Shown here piece after piece: positions 19,500 through 28,481 of a stretch of 64,000 nt of DNA. The notes below the pieces were generated by a model, which was not told where the DNA came from, searched no databases, and saw only the letters and a program-made list of their open reading frames with translations. Source of the DNA: Candidatus Alcyoniella australis. GTDB lineage: Bacteria > Lernaellota > Lernaellaia > JAVCCG01 > Alcyoniellaceae. The stretch's first letter is position 1. Each line of letters opens with the position of its first letter. The translations under genes and the position numbers were made by a program. The stretch spans positions 1 to 64,000 of the forward strand of contig JAVCCG010000093.1 of assembly GCA_030765605.1 (NCBI GenBank), written 5' to 3'.

Positions 19500-21059
19500 T
19501 CAGCCGCCGCTGACGCGCGCGGCCAGGCGCAGCAGTTCCAATGTCAGGTCGGTGAGCATCGAGCCGTTGTGCTCGCCTTTGATGCGCGAATAATCCACGC
19601 TCCACAAACCGTGATCGCGGGTGGTGATGTACAGCCGCTCGTGCTCTTGATCCGCGAACATCCCGCGCTGCCACCCTGGAACGCTCAGACGCGCCACGCG
19701 CGCAAGGCTCGGCAGCTCAAGCACGTCGAGGTAGGGCGAGAACCCACCGCAGAACAGTAGGCCGCGTTGCTCGTCCAATGCCAGCACGCGCACGCCCGGC
19801 GCGACCTTGCCGCGGCCCGCGAACTCGAAACGCGTCAGGTCCACCGGCCGCACTTCGCCCAGCCTGGGATAACAGGTCCAAAGGGTCGAGCCCTGCTCGT
19901 CCAGCGCCATGTGCCCGGCCTGAGGCGGGCAGGCCAGGCGAGCCGCGATCTTCAGAGTCGCGCCGCCCAGGGCCAGCAGCTCGGAGCGCGAATGCGGCGC
20001 GATGTAGAGCCGATCGCGTTGCGCGTCCCACGCGGCAAAGGCCGTGGTTCCCAAATCCGCATTGCGCTGCAACACCTCGCCCTCGGGCTTTATTAGCAGC
20101 GCGCCCTGGGTCTCGGAGCTGATCAACAGTCGCGCGAAACCGTCGATCCAGATCGGAAAGACCTGGGTCTTGTCGAGCTTGACCAACAGCGGCAGGCGCT
20201 CGACGCGCGAGGGGTCGTCCATCTGGATCAGCAGCAGCTCGCGTAGTCCCGGCGGGAGGTGATAGGCGATGCGCCGCGCCGGGTCGAACCCCACGTACTG
20301 AAATTGCGATGAGTCGATAGGTTGGACTGCGTATGCCGCGGGATCGTCCAGGGGCAACAAGTACAGCGTGTGCTTGTCGTCGGTGATCCACAGCCTGCGC
20401 TCCAGCGGGTCCAGGGCGCACTGGTAGAGGCCGACCTCGGCGATCAGCTGTTGCGCCTGGGGGCTGACCCGCGGCAGGCTCTGGCGCGGCGCGGGGCATA
20501 AAAACAGCGCGAGCACGGGCAACGCCAGGGGGATCAACAGGCTCAACGGCTTGAACGCCGCAAGCACGCGGCTGCGCCCAGCGTAGCTGCGCCACAGCGG
20601 CAGGGGCAGCAGCAGGTCGCTTAGCAGCGGCAGGTAACGTAGCGCCTTGGCCTCCAGCGGCGTGAGCAGCGCGCCCAGCGCCAGCGGCGTCAGGGCGGCC
20701 AGAGCAGCCAAGGGGATGTAATCGTCTCGAGCCAAACACAGCGCCACAACCGCGGGTGCTGTACTGAGTATGGCGAGCAGCAATCCAAGCCCGGCGCGAT
20801 AGCCGGTGCCCCGCTGTTTGGTCAGCCTGGCCAGCGGAACCACGCATAGCAGCAGCCCGGCCCAGAGCAGCCACGGGACCAGCGCCGCGTAAAGGTCGAG
20901 CTGGGTCAGCCGTATTGCCAACGCGTCGTGGGGCGCATTGCCCAGCTGCCGCGCCACCAGCTTCCAGGCCAGCCACAGGAACGCCGCCGCGCCCAGCGCC
21001 CAACGCGCTGAATAGACCAAGCCGTTTAAGTGGTTTGGGCGCTTGTGCTGTTCGCCCAT
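19500..21059 (-). CDS. Membrane protein with C-terminal YVTN/NHL-type beta-propeller
   Basis: 519 residues from ATG 21059. The frame is also open further upstream, but this ATG overlaps the preceding gene's TGA (TGATG) and defines the likely start. Residues 1-190 carry about six hydrophobic segments with basic loops. Residues 200-500 are a beta-propeller with repeated blades such as LDPLERRLWITDDKHTLY and LDEQRGLLFCGGFSPYLDV. It is paralogous to the protein at 26789-28213 (GFSPYLDV against GFSPLLEV; YITTRDHGLWSVD against YITFLPSGLWELD). The propeller probably faces the periplasm. Function unknown; linked to two membrane glycosyltransferases. Confidence 0.7.
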   Translation of the reverse strand: MGEQHKRPNHLNGLVYSARWALGAAAFLWLAWKLVARQLGNAPHDALAIRLTQLDLYAALVPWLLWAGLLLCVVPLARLTKQRGTGYRAGLGLLLAILSTAPAVVALCLARDDYIPLAALAALTPLALGALLTPLEAKALRYLPLLSDLLLPLPLWRSYAGRSRVLAAFKPLSLLIPLALPVLALFLCPAPRQSLPRVSPQAQQLIAEVGLYQCALDPLERRLWITDDKHTLYLLPLDDPAAYAVQPIDSSQFQYVGFDPARRIAYHLPPGLRELLLIQMDDPSRVERLPLLVKLDKTQVFPIWIDGFARLLISSETQGALLIKPEGEVLQRNADLGTTAFAAWDAQRDRLYIAPHSRSELLALGGATLKIAARLACPPQAGHMALDEQGSTLWTCYPRLGEVRPVDLTRFEFAGRGKVAPGVRVLALDEQRGLLFCGGFSPYLDVLELPSLARVARLSVPGWQRGMFADQEHERLYITTRDHGLWSVDYSRIKGEHNGSMLTDLTLELLRLAARVSGG

Positions 21060-22645
21060 CAGTTGTTCAGCCGATAGACCACCATTGTGTCGCCCAGGGT
21101 GATCAGCGGATCGTCGAGTTGGACGCGGAAGACCTCGCGCTCGGAGTAGCGCCGGGCCAGGCTCGGGTAGTGCTGCGGGTAGATGATCAGCAGGTCGGCC
21201 AGCCCTTCGAGGCGATGGCAGTAGCTTTCGAACCACTGCAGGTCGGCCGCGGCGTGGGCCTCGTCGAACACCTCGTAGCGCGAGTTGTTCAGCCCGCCGA
21301 TGTCGATTGCCGTGGAGTCGACCAAATAGGCGATGGCGCCCGCGTCGTACAGCGCCAGGGTCGGCTCGTTCGGGTAATGCTCGTTGATCCAGCGACCGAT
21401 GCGCAGGTGCATGAGTTCGAGGTTCTGCGCCGAGAGTGTGAATTCGCGGGTCAGCTCGCGCCAACGCTGGATGGTATGCCCCGGCGGCGCGAACAGGCCG
21501 CAGACCACGACCAGGGCCGCAATCCAGGCCGCGATTGCCGAGCGCTTGAGCTTCAGCCGTTGGGCCAACGCCTCGGAGATCAGGTGCGCAGGATAGAGCG
21601 CCCAGATCACCATCAGCGCGAAAACCGGGATCACATAGCGGTTGCCGGTGAAGCTGCCGCCTATCAGGTTGATCACCCGGCCGCCGAGCAGCGCCAAATA
21701 GCACAGCGGCACCAGAACCAACAGCAGCCGGACCCAATCGCGGCGGCGCGGCGCCAGGGCCCAGATGCAAAGCGCCAGCGCGCCGATCCCGGCCCAGGCC
21801 AGTTTGAGCGGGCCGGAGAACAGCGGCGAGCCGTCGGTCATCTCTGCGAGTACGATCCGCGCCGAGTCCAGGCTCAGCAGCTGCGCGGCCATGCCCTGGC
21901 CGCGGATGTAATAGGTCGCGGGCAGCCAACGGCCTGTGGCCCAATAACAGAACCCGCCCCAGGCCAGGGCGGCCAGGGCCGGGCCCACGGCGAAGATCAA
22001 TACCGCGCGCCAGGGGATTGCCCGCTGCGAGCGTTTGCCCTCGAGCGCGGCCAGGGCCAGCAGCGGCACGGCGATCAGGGCCACGATCAACGTATCGGGC
22101 CTCGCCCAGACGGCCAGGGCGCCCAGCAGCGAGGCCGCGGCCCAGCGCCGCTCGAGCAACATCGCGATCGTGCCGACCATCAGCGCCGAGGCTATCAGCA
22201 CCTCCATGCCCGAGAGCTTGGCAAAGCCGAACAGCGGATCGAGCAGCAGCAACGTTGCGGCGGCCACTGCAAACGGCAGCGACATCAAGCGGCCGGCGAT
22301 GCGCGCGGCGAGCAGGGCCAGTGCCGCGGCTGCGATAATTCCCAGCACCTTGGAGGCAAAAGTCGGGGCGATGCCGAACCAGAGGAACGGCGCAATCAGC
22401 GCGCACCACAGCGGACTGGTGGTGCCGGTCTCGGGCTGGCCGGGGTTGTACCAGAACGGTTGGAGGCGCGATAAGCTGCGCGCGTAGATAAAATGGATCC
22501 AGGAGTCGTCGAGGGTCACCGCGGAAAAGCGGGTGTCAAAGCCGTCCACGCGGTTATACTCAAAGGGTATGGACAGCAGCAGTTGCAGCAACAGTAGGGC
22601 CGCCGCGGCCGCCAAAATCAGGTGAGCGCCCCGGCGCCGCGCCAC
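21059..22645 (-). CDS. GT-C family membrane glycosyltransferase
   Basis: 528 residues with about ten to twelve transmembrane segments. The first loop has LDDSWIHFIYARSL then FWYNPGQPETGTTSPLW, the acidic DD-type active-site loop and YNPG-TxPLW pattern typical of GT-C enzymes using polyprenyl-phosphate sugars. The C-terminal 130 residues form a soluble domain. Starts at GTG 22645 after GAGGG; this start overlaps the divergent gene at 22622 by 24 bases, so one of the two starts may be too far upstream. Translationally coupled to the propeller gene. Confidence 0.75.
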   Translation of the reverse strand: MARRRGAHLILAAAAALLLLQLLLSIPFEYNRVDGFDTRFSAVTLDDSWIHFIYARSLSRLQPFWYNPGQPETGTTSPLWCALIAPFLWFGIAPTFASKVLGIIAAAALALLAARIAGRLMSLPFAVAAATLLLLDPLFGFAKLSGMEVLIASALMVGTIAMLLERRWAAASLLGALAVWARPDTLIVALIAVPLLALAALEGKRSQRAIPWRAVLIFAVGPALAALAWGGFCYWATGRWLPATYYIRGQGMAAQLLSLDSARIVLAEMTDGSPLFSGPLKLAWAGIGALALCIWALAPRRRDWVRLLLVLVPLCYLALLGGRVINLIGGSFTGNRYVIPVFALMVIWALYPAHLISEALAQRLKLKRSAIAAWIAALVVVCGLFAPPGHTIQRWRELTREFTLSAQNLELMHLRIGRWINEHYPNEPTLALYDAGAIAYLVDSTAIDIGGLNNSRYEVFDEAHAAADLQWFESYCHRLEGLADLLIIYPQHYPSLARRYSEREVFRVQLDDPLITLGDTMVVYRLNN

Positions 22646-23860
22646 GGATCAACCCTCGGCCGCGCGCTGATCGCGCTGGGCTTGGCAGTGCACCTGCTGT
22701 TCCTGGCCAGCCTCAGCCTGGGCTGGCTCGACGATCTGGCCCACGATCCGCGCCACGTCCGGCAGCACGGAGCCGACCTGTTCGCGGTCTACTCCGCCGG
22801 GTCCAACCTGCGGGGCGGCGTCTCGATCTACAGCCCGCCTGAGGATCCGCAGATCCCGTACCGCTACGCCTTTCGCTATTCGCCGTTGGCCGCGCTGCTG
22901 ATCGGCATGCCGCTGAGCCTGCTGCGCCCGCTGGCAGCCTATGCGCTGTGGGTCGGGTTTCTCGAGGCGCTGCTGGCCTGGTTTGTGGTAGCGCTGTGGC
23001 GGCGCGGAAGAGGACGTCGCGCGGTCTACCCGGCGATCGCCCTGACCCTGGCCTTCTATCCGTACTACCTCGAGCTGTACATCGGCCAATATAGCTGGCT
23101 GCAGGCAGTGTTGTTCTTCGCGACCTGCATCGGGTTGGCCCAGCGCAAGACCCTGAGCGCGGGACTGGCCTTTGCGGCGAGCTTGGCGTGGAAAGGCAAC
23201 ACCCTGCTGCTGCTGCCCGCGCTGTGGCGCGGACGCCGCACCAGACTGGCGCTGCTGTGTCTGGCGGCGGTTGTTTTGTTCTGCGCTCCGTACTTCGCTA
23301 TGCACCCCCAAACCCTAGCAGAATTCGGACGCAACTTCGCCTCTGATTATCCCGCCGGATTCACCCGCGGCAACCTGGGAATGCAGCGCCTGGCCGACCG
23401 CGCCCTGGACCAGTTCGGCACGCCGGTGCTCGACGAGCAAAACCACGCGCAGCAAGAGATCGGCGTTGGCCACTATGTCAGCCCCGAACATCGCGGCCGG
23501 ACCCTGAGCGCGTTGGCCGCTGCCGTGGCTGCGCTCACGCTGCTGATCACCCTACGCTCGCGGCCCGAACGGATCGTCGAGCTGTGCTGCCTGTGGATGG
23601 CGAGCTACTTCCTGGTCTACAAGCACGTCTGGGAGCACCAGTACGTGATGCTGCTGCCGGTGCTGGCGCTGTTGGCGCTGCAGCGGCCCTCCAAGCTGCT
23701 GTGGCTGAGCTGGATCTGGCTGGCCCTGCCTACCCCCTACGCGCTGCTCGAGCCGGCGATCGTCAATCAGCAGCCGCTGGAGCTTTGCTATTACGCTTTC
23801 AAAGTGTTGCCCGCGGCCCTGGTCTGGGGGCTGTGCGCGGCATGGAGCCTGCGACGCTGA
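22622..23860 (+). CDS. GT87/DUF2029-type membrane glycosyltransferase
   Basis: 412 residues, mostly hydrophobic, about ten transmembrane segments. GADLFAVYSAGSNLRGG, then IPYRYAFRYSPLAALL and LYIGQYSWLQAVLFF resemble the DUF2029 (GT87) family of polyprenyl-dependent mannosyltransferases. The GTG start at 22622 has no clear ribosome site; GTG near 22688 is an alternative that would avoid overlap with the divergent gene. Likely works with the GT-C gene on a cell-envelope glycan. Confidence 0.7.
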   Translation: MSAPAPRHGSTLGRALIALGLAVHLLFLASLSLGWLDDLAHDPRHVRQHGADLFAVYSAGSNLRGGVSIYSPPEDPQIPYRYAFRYSPLAALLIGMPLSLLRPLAAYALWVGFLEALLAWFVVALWRRGRGRRAVYPAIALTLAFYPYYLELYIGQYSWLQAVLFFATCIGLAQRKTLSAGLAFAASLAWKGNTLLLLPALWRGRRTRLALLCLAAVVLFCAPYFAMHPQTLAEFGRNFASDYPAGFTRGNLGMQRLADRALDQFGTPVLDEQNHAQQEIGVGHYVSPEHRGRTLSALAAAVAALTLLITLRSRPERIVELCCLWMASYFLVYKHVWEHQYVMLLPVLALLALQRPSKLLWLSWIWLALPTPYALLEPAIVNQQPLELCYYAFKVLPAALVWGLCAAWSLRR

Positions 23861-23878
23861 TGACGGGCGGGCGGTCCT

Positions 23879-23977
23879 ATGCGAGTGTTGCTGGCACCTC
23901 CAAGGTGCCGTCGCGGGGAGGGTCGTTGCCATACGATCAGCGGTCTGCGCGAGTTTTGCAGTGCCTCAAAGGCACCC
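23879..23977. repeat. Dispersed palindromic repeat, double copy B
   Basis: Two units in tandem. The first is TGCGAGTGTTGCT with hairpin GGCACCT-CCA-AGGTGCC (23893-23909). The second begins CGCGGGGAGGGTCGTTG, continues to TGCGCGAGTTTTGCA and has hairpin GTGCCT-CAA-AGGCAC (23961-23975). The second hairpin contains the TGA stop of rimO (23966-23968), so the element encodes the last residues of RimO. Confidence 0.75.
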
Positions 23978-25315
23978 GAAGTCGTCGGATCCGCTGAAGC
24001 CCTCAAGCTTTGCTAATACGAGCGTGCCGGGCTCGAGCGCCGCGCCGCGAAGGTAGGTTACGCCGTCGACCTCGGGCGCTTGGGATTGGGAGCGTCCGAT
24101 CAGCGGGTAGTCCTCAAGGCCGCTGGGCCCCTCGATCAGCACCTCGACTTGGCTGCCCACGCGTTCAATCCGTGCGGGCTCGGCCGCCTCTTCGGCCACG
24201 GCCAGTAGTTCGGCCAAGCGCGCTTGGACCAGCTCGTCAGGTACGCGGCCGGGTAGATCAAAGGCCCGGGTGCCGCTCATCGGCGAGTAGCTGAACGCGC
24301 CGAGCAGGTCGAAACGCGCCTGCTGCACGAACGTCAGCAGCTCCTCAAAATGCCGGTCGGTTTCACCGGGGAAGCCGATGATCATCGTGGTGCGCAAGGT
24401 CAGCCCGGGGATTGCGGCGCGCAGCCGCTGGATCAGATCCAACGATTGTTCGGCGTTGATGCGCCGTCCCATGGCCGCGAGGATTTCGTCGGAGCCGTGT
24501 TGCAGCGGCAGGTCGATGTAGGACAGGGCGTGCTCGGCCAGGGCCGGCAGCAGCCGCTGCGCGCGCTCGAGCAACGATGCGGGATGGGCGTACATCAGCC
24601 GCAGCCAGCAGCCGGGCGCGGCGCGGGCCAGGCGCGGCAGCAGGTCGGCCAGGTCCACTCCGGCCTCGAGGTCCATGCCGTAGGCCGCGCTGTCTTGGCC
24701 GATCAGCGTCAGCTCGACCACTCCGGCCTGGGCCAGCGCGTGCGCCTCGTCCTCGATCAGCTCGGCCGGACGCGAGCGGAACGCGCCGCGCAGGTTTGGG
24801 ATCACGCAGTAGGCGCAGCGATTGGAGCAGCCCTCGGACAGCCGCAGGTAGGCCTGGATCGCGTTGTGGTCGATCATTCGCGGCAGCTGCTCGTCGAGGG
24901 AATGTGAGCCCAGCGCTGCAATCAGTCGCGCGGGTCGTGCCTTACCCTCGAGCATTTCGCGGATCAGTTGCGGTGCGCGGGCCACGTCCGAGGTGCCGAT
25001 CAGCAGATCGACCTGCGGCACCTTGCTTTGGATCAACCCGGCGTAGCCCTGGGACAGGCAGCCGGCGGCCACCAGCCGTTGCGGCCCGTGGTCCGTTCCT
25101 TTGAGCCGGGCGTAATGTTCGAGGGTCTGCAGCGCCTCGAGTTGAGCCTCGGCAATGAATCCGCAGGTGTTGACGATCACGATCTGCGCCGGCGGGTCGT
25201 CGGGCTCGGGCTCGCCGTGCCAGACCTCGAATCCCTCGTCGGCAAGCAGTGCGGCGAGCTGTTCGCTGTCCACGCGGTTCTTGGCGCAGCCCAGGGTGAC
25301 GATGCGTATGTTCAT
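23966..25315 (-). CDS. rimO: Ribosomal protein S12 methylthiotransferase RimO
   Basis: 449 residues. N-terminal UPF0004 domain with the cluster cysteines in TLGCAKNRVDSE, VNTCGF and AAGCLSQ. The radical SAM domain has CSNRCAYC near residue 153. The MIIGFPGETDRHFEEL segment and the C-terminal TRAM domain are typical. RimO attaches a methylthio group to an aspartate of ribosomal protein S12; CAKNRVDSE is a RimO rather than MiaB signature. ATG 25315 is chosen because the family begins exactly there and it overlaps the previous stop (ATGA), although the frame is open much further upstream. The last codons come from a dispersed repeat. Confidence 0.92.
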   Translation of the reverse strand: MNIRIVTLGCAKNRVDSEQLAALLADEGFEVWHGEPEPDDPPAQIVIVNTCGFIAEAQLEALQTLEHYARLKGTDHGPQRLVAAGCLSQGYAGLIQSKVPQVDLLIGTSDVARAPQLIREMLEGKARPARLIAALGSHSLDEQLPRMIDHNAIQAYLRLSEGCSNRCAYCVIPNLRGAFRSRPAELIEDEAHALAQAGVVELTLIGQDSAAYGMDLEAGVDLADLLPRLARAAPGCWLRLMYAHPASLLERAQRLLPALAEHALSYIDLPLQHGSDEILAAMGRRINAEQSLDLIQRLRAAIPGLTLRTTMIIGFPGETDRHFEELLTFVQQARFDLLGAFSYSPMSGTRAFDLPGRVPDELVQARLAELLAVAEEAAEPARIERVGSQVEVLIEGPSGLEDYPLIGRSQSQAPEVDGVTYLRGAALEPGTLVLAKLEGFSGSDDFGCL

Positions 25316-26310
25316 AGTTGGCGCTCCTGGCTGATGCGTTCGATGAACGCTTGCAGCCGCGTGCGGGTGCGCTCGTCCGTGGGGCCCGGCTCGTCGCCCT
25401 CGAGCAGCAGCACGGGCACGGGCGAACGCTCGCGCAGCACAGCGTGCTCGATTCCGTGGAAACAGAACGCCTGGACGTAGTGCACCACACCGTGCAGCCC
25501 GCGCAGCTGGACCTGCTCGAGTACGTCGCGCAGCCGTAGCGGCAGGGGGTAGGGGTAGGTGTAGCGCGCGTACTGCTCGGCCAGATTTTGGACTTGGTAG
25601 GGCATGCTGAACTGGCGCGGCGACTCGTGGAACAGCACATCGGCGCCCAAGGTTTCGAGCACATCGCAGAGGTCGGTGATCGCCGGCGGCACGCCGCTGA
25701 TTCCGAGTCTGATTCGCGGTGCTCGCGGTTTGCGCGCGGCGGCCTGCTCGATAAAGCTCGCCAGCTCGCGTCCGAAGCTCTCGGGGTCGGAACGAAAGTC
25801 GCTGGAAGCCACCTGCCAGTTGAAGCATTCGCCGCCGCTGACCCGGCCCTCGCGCCAGCACAGCTCGTCGAGGGTCGCCAGGTCGCGCCGGATCGGCATC
25901 AGGCGCTCGCGCCAGCGCTCGGCGCTTGGCAAATCGGTTTGCAGCTCGCGGCACAGCTCTTGGATCGCCTCGGCGACCTGCGCGCGATCGGGCTGCAGCG
26001 GATAGGCGAAGCGTACGACATCCTTGCCCCGATGACGCCACAGCTCGGCCAGCGCCTCGGCGTTGGTGCAATCGCCGCGCACTACTGCTGCCAGCCGCTG
26101 GATTCCGGCGTCGTCCGCCGCAGCGTAGATCCCGCGGATCCAGGCGCAGACCTGGCGCGGCAAGCCCTGGACCTCGGCGAGCTGGAGCAGTCGTGCGCTG
26201 TGTGGGTGGGCCACGAACAGGTTGTTGAGATCCACCGGCTTTAAGCCCGCGGCGAGCACGACTTCTACCGGAATCGTGGCCGTCAGGCCGATTCTGCGGT
26301 CTTCACTCAT
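25312..26310 (-). CDS. 2-hydroxyacyl-CoA dehydratase D-component-like protein
   Basis: 332 residues with no signal peptide. The C-terminal half carries LGISGVPPAITDLCDVLE, GADVLFHESPRQFSMPYQ, and VPVLLLEGDEPGPTDER then TRLQAFIERI, matching the HgdB/HgdC 2-hydroxyglutaryl-CoA dehydratase family. Conserved Cys (VRGDCTNAEAL, GECFNWQ, AFCFHGIE) would bind a 4Fe-4S cluster. It lacks an adjacent partner subunit and an ATPase activator, so it is an orphan member of unknown substrate. Overlaps rimO by four bases, suggesting co-translation. Confidence 0.75.
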   Translation of the reverse strand: MSEDRRIGLTATIPVEVVLAAGLKPVDLNNLFVAHPHSARLLQLAEVQGLPRQVCAWIRGIYAAADDAGIQRLAAVVRGDCTNAEALAELWRHRGKDVVRFAYPLQPDRAQVAEAIQELCRELQTDLPSAERWRERLMPIRRDLATLDELCWREGRVSGGECFNWQVASSDFRSDPESFGRELASFIEQAAARKPRAPRIRLGISGVPPAITDLCDVLETLGADVLFHESPRQFSMPYQVQNLAEQYARYTYPYPLPLRLRDVLEQVQLRGLHGVVHYVQAFCFHGIEHAVLRERSPVPVLLLEGDEPGPTDERTRTRLQAFIERISQERQL

Positions 26311-26326
26311 CGTCTTCGGAGTACGG

Positions 26327-26689
26327 TCAGTCCTTGATGATCAGCATGTAGATCACAACGATCACCACCACGAATACGCCGCCGGTCGACAGGGCGATTT
26401 GCCCGGCGGAGGAGACCATGGCGTCGGGATCACCTCCCGGCGAGAGCTGGCCGACCTTGGTCATATGCATCAGCAGCCCGATGGCGTAGACCGCGAGGGT
26501 GAGTACGACCGGCGCCTTGCTCTTGCGCAGAAATCCGACGATCAGCCATGCTGCGAACAGCGCCAGCACCGGCCATTGCAACAGGAACTGAAAGAACTGG
26601 CCGTTGTCGATCAGCTCCTTTGAATGGGTCAGGAAGCCGTCGATCACCGAGGGCAGGGACACGACCATCAGAATCGGCAGGGTCTCCAT
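26327..26689 (-). CDS. Small membrane protein of unknown function
   Basis: 120 residues with three predicted transmembrane helices (about residues 38-54, 61-78 and 98-117). ATG 26689 follows GGAGT. It ends 16 bases before the dehydratase-like gene and may be the first gene of a rimO-containing operon. I do not recognise a family. Confidence 0.6.
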   Translation of the reverse strand: METLPILMVVSLPSVIDGFLTHSKELIDNGQFFQFLLQWPVLALFAAWLIVGFLRKSKAPVVLTLAVYAIGLLMHMTKVGQLSPGGDPDAMVSSAGQIALSTGGVFVVVIVVIYMLIIKD

Positions 26690-26788
26690 TGTGGACTCCG
26701 GTTATACAGTTGATGCGACTATATCATGCACGGCAGTCGTTGCACGCAGACTTCGCCATGCATGAGGTATGGGATCGAAGCGTCCGCG

Positions 26789-28213
26789 TTAATCCGCGTC
26801 GATGGTCCAATCGCCCTGCGGACATTGCCCGGGATCGATCAGCCTGGTCAAGGGCTGATGATCCTCGACGACATCCGATTGGGTGGTCGTAATGATCCGC
26901 GGCACGATCAACTCGTGATCCAGCAAACTCAGCAGGGTATAGAACGGGTCGATCCGCTGCCAGCTTAGACGCTTTGAGCGGGCCTCGAGCGCGTTCAAGT
27001 CCAGCTCCCACAGGCCGCTGGGCAGAAACGTGATATAGGCCTTGCCCCGTTGCTCGTCCACGGCGATCCAGCGGGCCCAGGTGGGCGCGGTGATGCGCGC
27101 GATCAAAGAATAATCGTCCAGCGAGTAGACCTCGAGCAGCGGCGAGAAACCGGCCGCGATCAGCCAACGACGCTTGTGATCCACAGCCGCGACCCTGACC
27201 CCTGGAAACGAGCGGATCTCCTGGATCACCTTGTATGTATTCAAATCGACCTTTATCAGCGATCCGCTGATCGGTTGTGTGACGTAGATGCAATCAGCAA
27301 CAGCGTCCAGTGCCAACCGAGCGGGAATCATCCCCAGGTTTAGGCGGCGCACAACCTCCAGGGTGTCGGTGTTCAGGGAGACCAGCTCGGAAGTGAGGAT
27401 CATGTGCAGCTCGTCGCGGGCCGGATCGAGCTGGGCTGCGCGCCGGGTGCCCATGTAGTAAACGGCGATCACGGTCCGGGCGTCGGGACAGAGCCGGACC
27501 TGGAAAATGTCGCTCGAGGCGATCAGGATCCGGCGCGGCGCATCCCAGATCATGCGAAATTTGTTGAACGTCCAGTTGTTGAGGTCTCTGGGCGGGAGAT
27601 AACTGTGCGGCAATAAATCCAGTATCTCCAGACTATCGGCATCGAGCACGAGCGTCTTAAAATCGGTGGTGGCGCCGATCAACCGGCGCGAGGGCGCATC
27701 CAACGCCAAGCCCTGCACCTCGTAAAAGCGCTCGGATTGGCTGACCAGCAATTCGCCGTCAACCGGATTGAAACGGCTGATCGAGTCGACCTCTGAGGTT
27801 AAATAAAGCGCTTGATCGGACGGGTCGAGCAGCGCTTGATAGTACGCCGAATCGAACAGTTTGTTAAAAGCAGAGTCAGGTTCGATCGTGTGATAAATCC
27901 CTTGAGGCCTGACCGCGATCAGCGGCGCGATCGGGATCAGACACATCAATCCCACCGCCGGGATGCGCAGCGGCGCGAGGAGTCGGGGAAACCGATTTTG
28001 ATGTGCCGACCACAGCAACGGGGCGAAAAACAGGTCGGCAATCCCCAGCGAAAAAATTGCACACAGACGCGAGGTGGGCGACCAGCGATCGCCGAAATGA
28101 AACCAGACCATCAGCGCGATGTTCAGGCTGACGATTATCGCGGCCAGGTCCCGCAGATCATAGGTGAAACGATTCGACCTGGTCGCAAAGGGGAGGCTTT
28201 GCAATAACCACAT
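26789..28213 (-). CDS. Membrane protein with beta-propeller, paralog of the 19500-21059 gene
   Basis: 474 residues from ATG 28213. About three transmembrane helices (residues 22-110) precede a propeller of about 300 residues with blades such as LDAPSRRLIGATTDFKTLVL and VDHKRRWLIAAGFSPLLEV. The C-terminal part aligns with the paralog at 19500 (GVRVAAVDHKRRWLIAAGFS against GVRVLALDEQRGLLFCGGFS). The start is suspicious: the missing N-terminal helix appears just upstream in another frame (28158-28352), as if a frameshift or small deletion had split the gene. It may therefore be a pseudogene or a truncated functional form. Confidence 0.6.
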   Translation of the reverse strand: MWLLQSLPFATRSNRFTYDLRDLAAIIVSLNIALMVWFHFGDRWSPTSRLCAIFSLGIADLFFAPLLWSAHQNRFPRLLAPLRIPAVGLMCLIPIAPLIAVRPQGIYHTIEPDSAFNKLFDSAYYQALLDPSDQALYLTSEVDSISRFNPVDGELLVSQSERFYEVQGLALDAPSRRLIGATTDFKTLVLDADSLEILDLLPHSYLPPRDLNNWTFNKFRMIWDAPRRILIASSDIFQVRLCPDARTVIAVYYMGTRRAAQLDPARDELHMILTSELVSLNTDTLEVVRRLNLGMIPARLALDAVADCIYVTQPISGSLIKVDLNTYKVIQEIRSFPGVRVAAVDHKRRWLIAAGFSPLLEVYSLDDYSLIARITAPTWARWIAVDEQRGKAYITFLPSGLWELDLNALEARSKRLSWQRIDPFYTLLSLLDHELIVPRIITTTQSDVVEDHQPLTRLIDPGQCPQGDWTIDAD

Positions 28214-28352
28214 CGAGCTGCCCTATGTAATGTAGAAAAATATCCATTTGCGGGGCGTCGGTGGTGGACAGCCACCATTTGGTCAACACAAACGTCCCTG
28301 CTAACGCGGCGCACAGTCGCAGTAAATACGAAATAGCAGCCAAAGCCTTCAA
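28158..28352 (-). pseudogene. Out-of-frame N-terminal fragment of the propeller membrane gene
   Basis: A short frame (TTG start, no ribosome site) encodes a hydrophobic helix followed by DAPQMDIFLHYIGQLD. This lines up with NAPHDALAIRLTQLD in the N-terminal region of the paralog at 19500-21059, where it precedes the segments found in the frame beginning at 28213. The two frames meet around 28210 (GATG), consistent with a frameshift and a loss of roughly a dozen codons. Confidence 0.5.
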
Positions 28353-28481
28353 TGCTATTTTTGCCCAGTCAACGGCTACGGCCTATTTTTTGATAACAAT
28401 CGAGGATGGGGTATTCATTTGGGACTTCCGACATTTGGTTCGAGCGACTATAGCATGCAGCGCAGGCCGGCCCACATTGGT

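Noticed and set aside
19500-22409. A single 969-residue reading frame on the minus strand
   Set aside because: Its upstream two-thirds run out of frame through the GT-C glycosyltransferase gene (21059-22645), which has clear membrane helices and motifs. The real downstream gene starts at ATG 21059.
20915-22474. A long plus-strand frame opposite the GT-C gene
   Set aside because: Composition is Gln/Arg/Gly-rich with no domain; it is the antisense shadow of high-GC coding DNA.
23966-26071. A 701-residue form of RimO
   Set aside because: The first 250 residues are Arg/Ala-rich and overlap the dehydratase-like gene; RimO homology begins exactly at ATG 25315.
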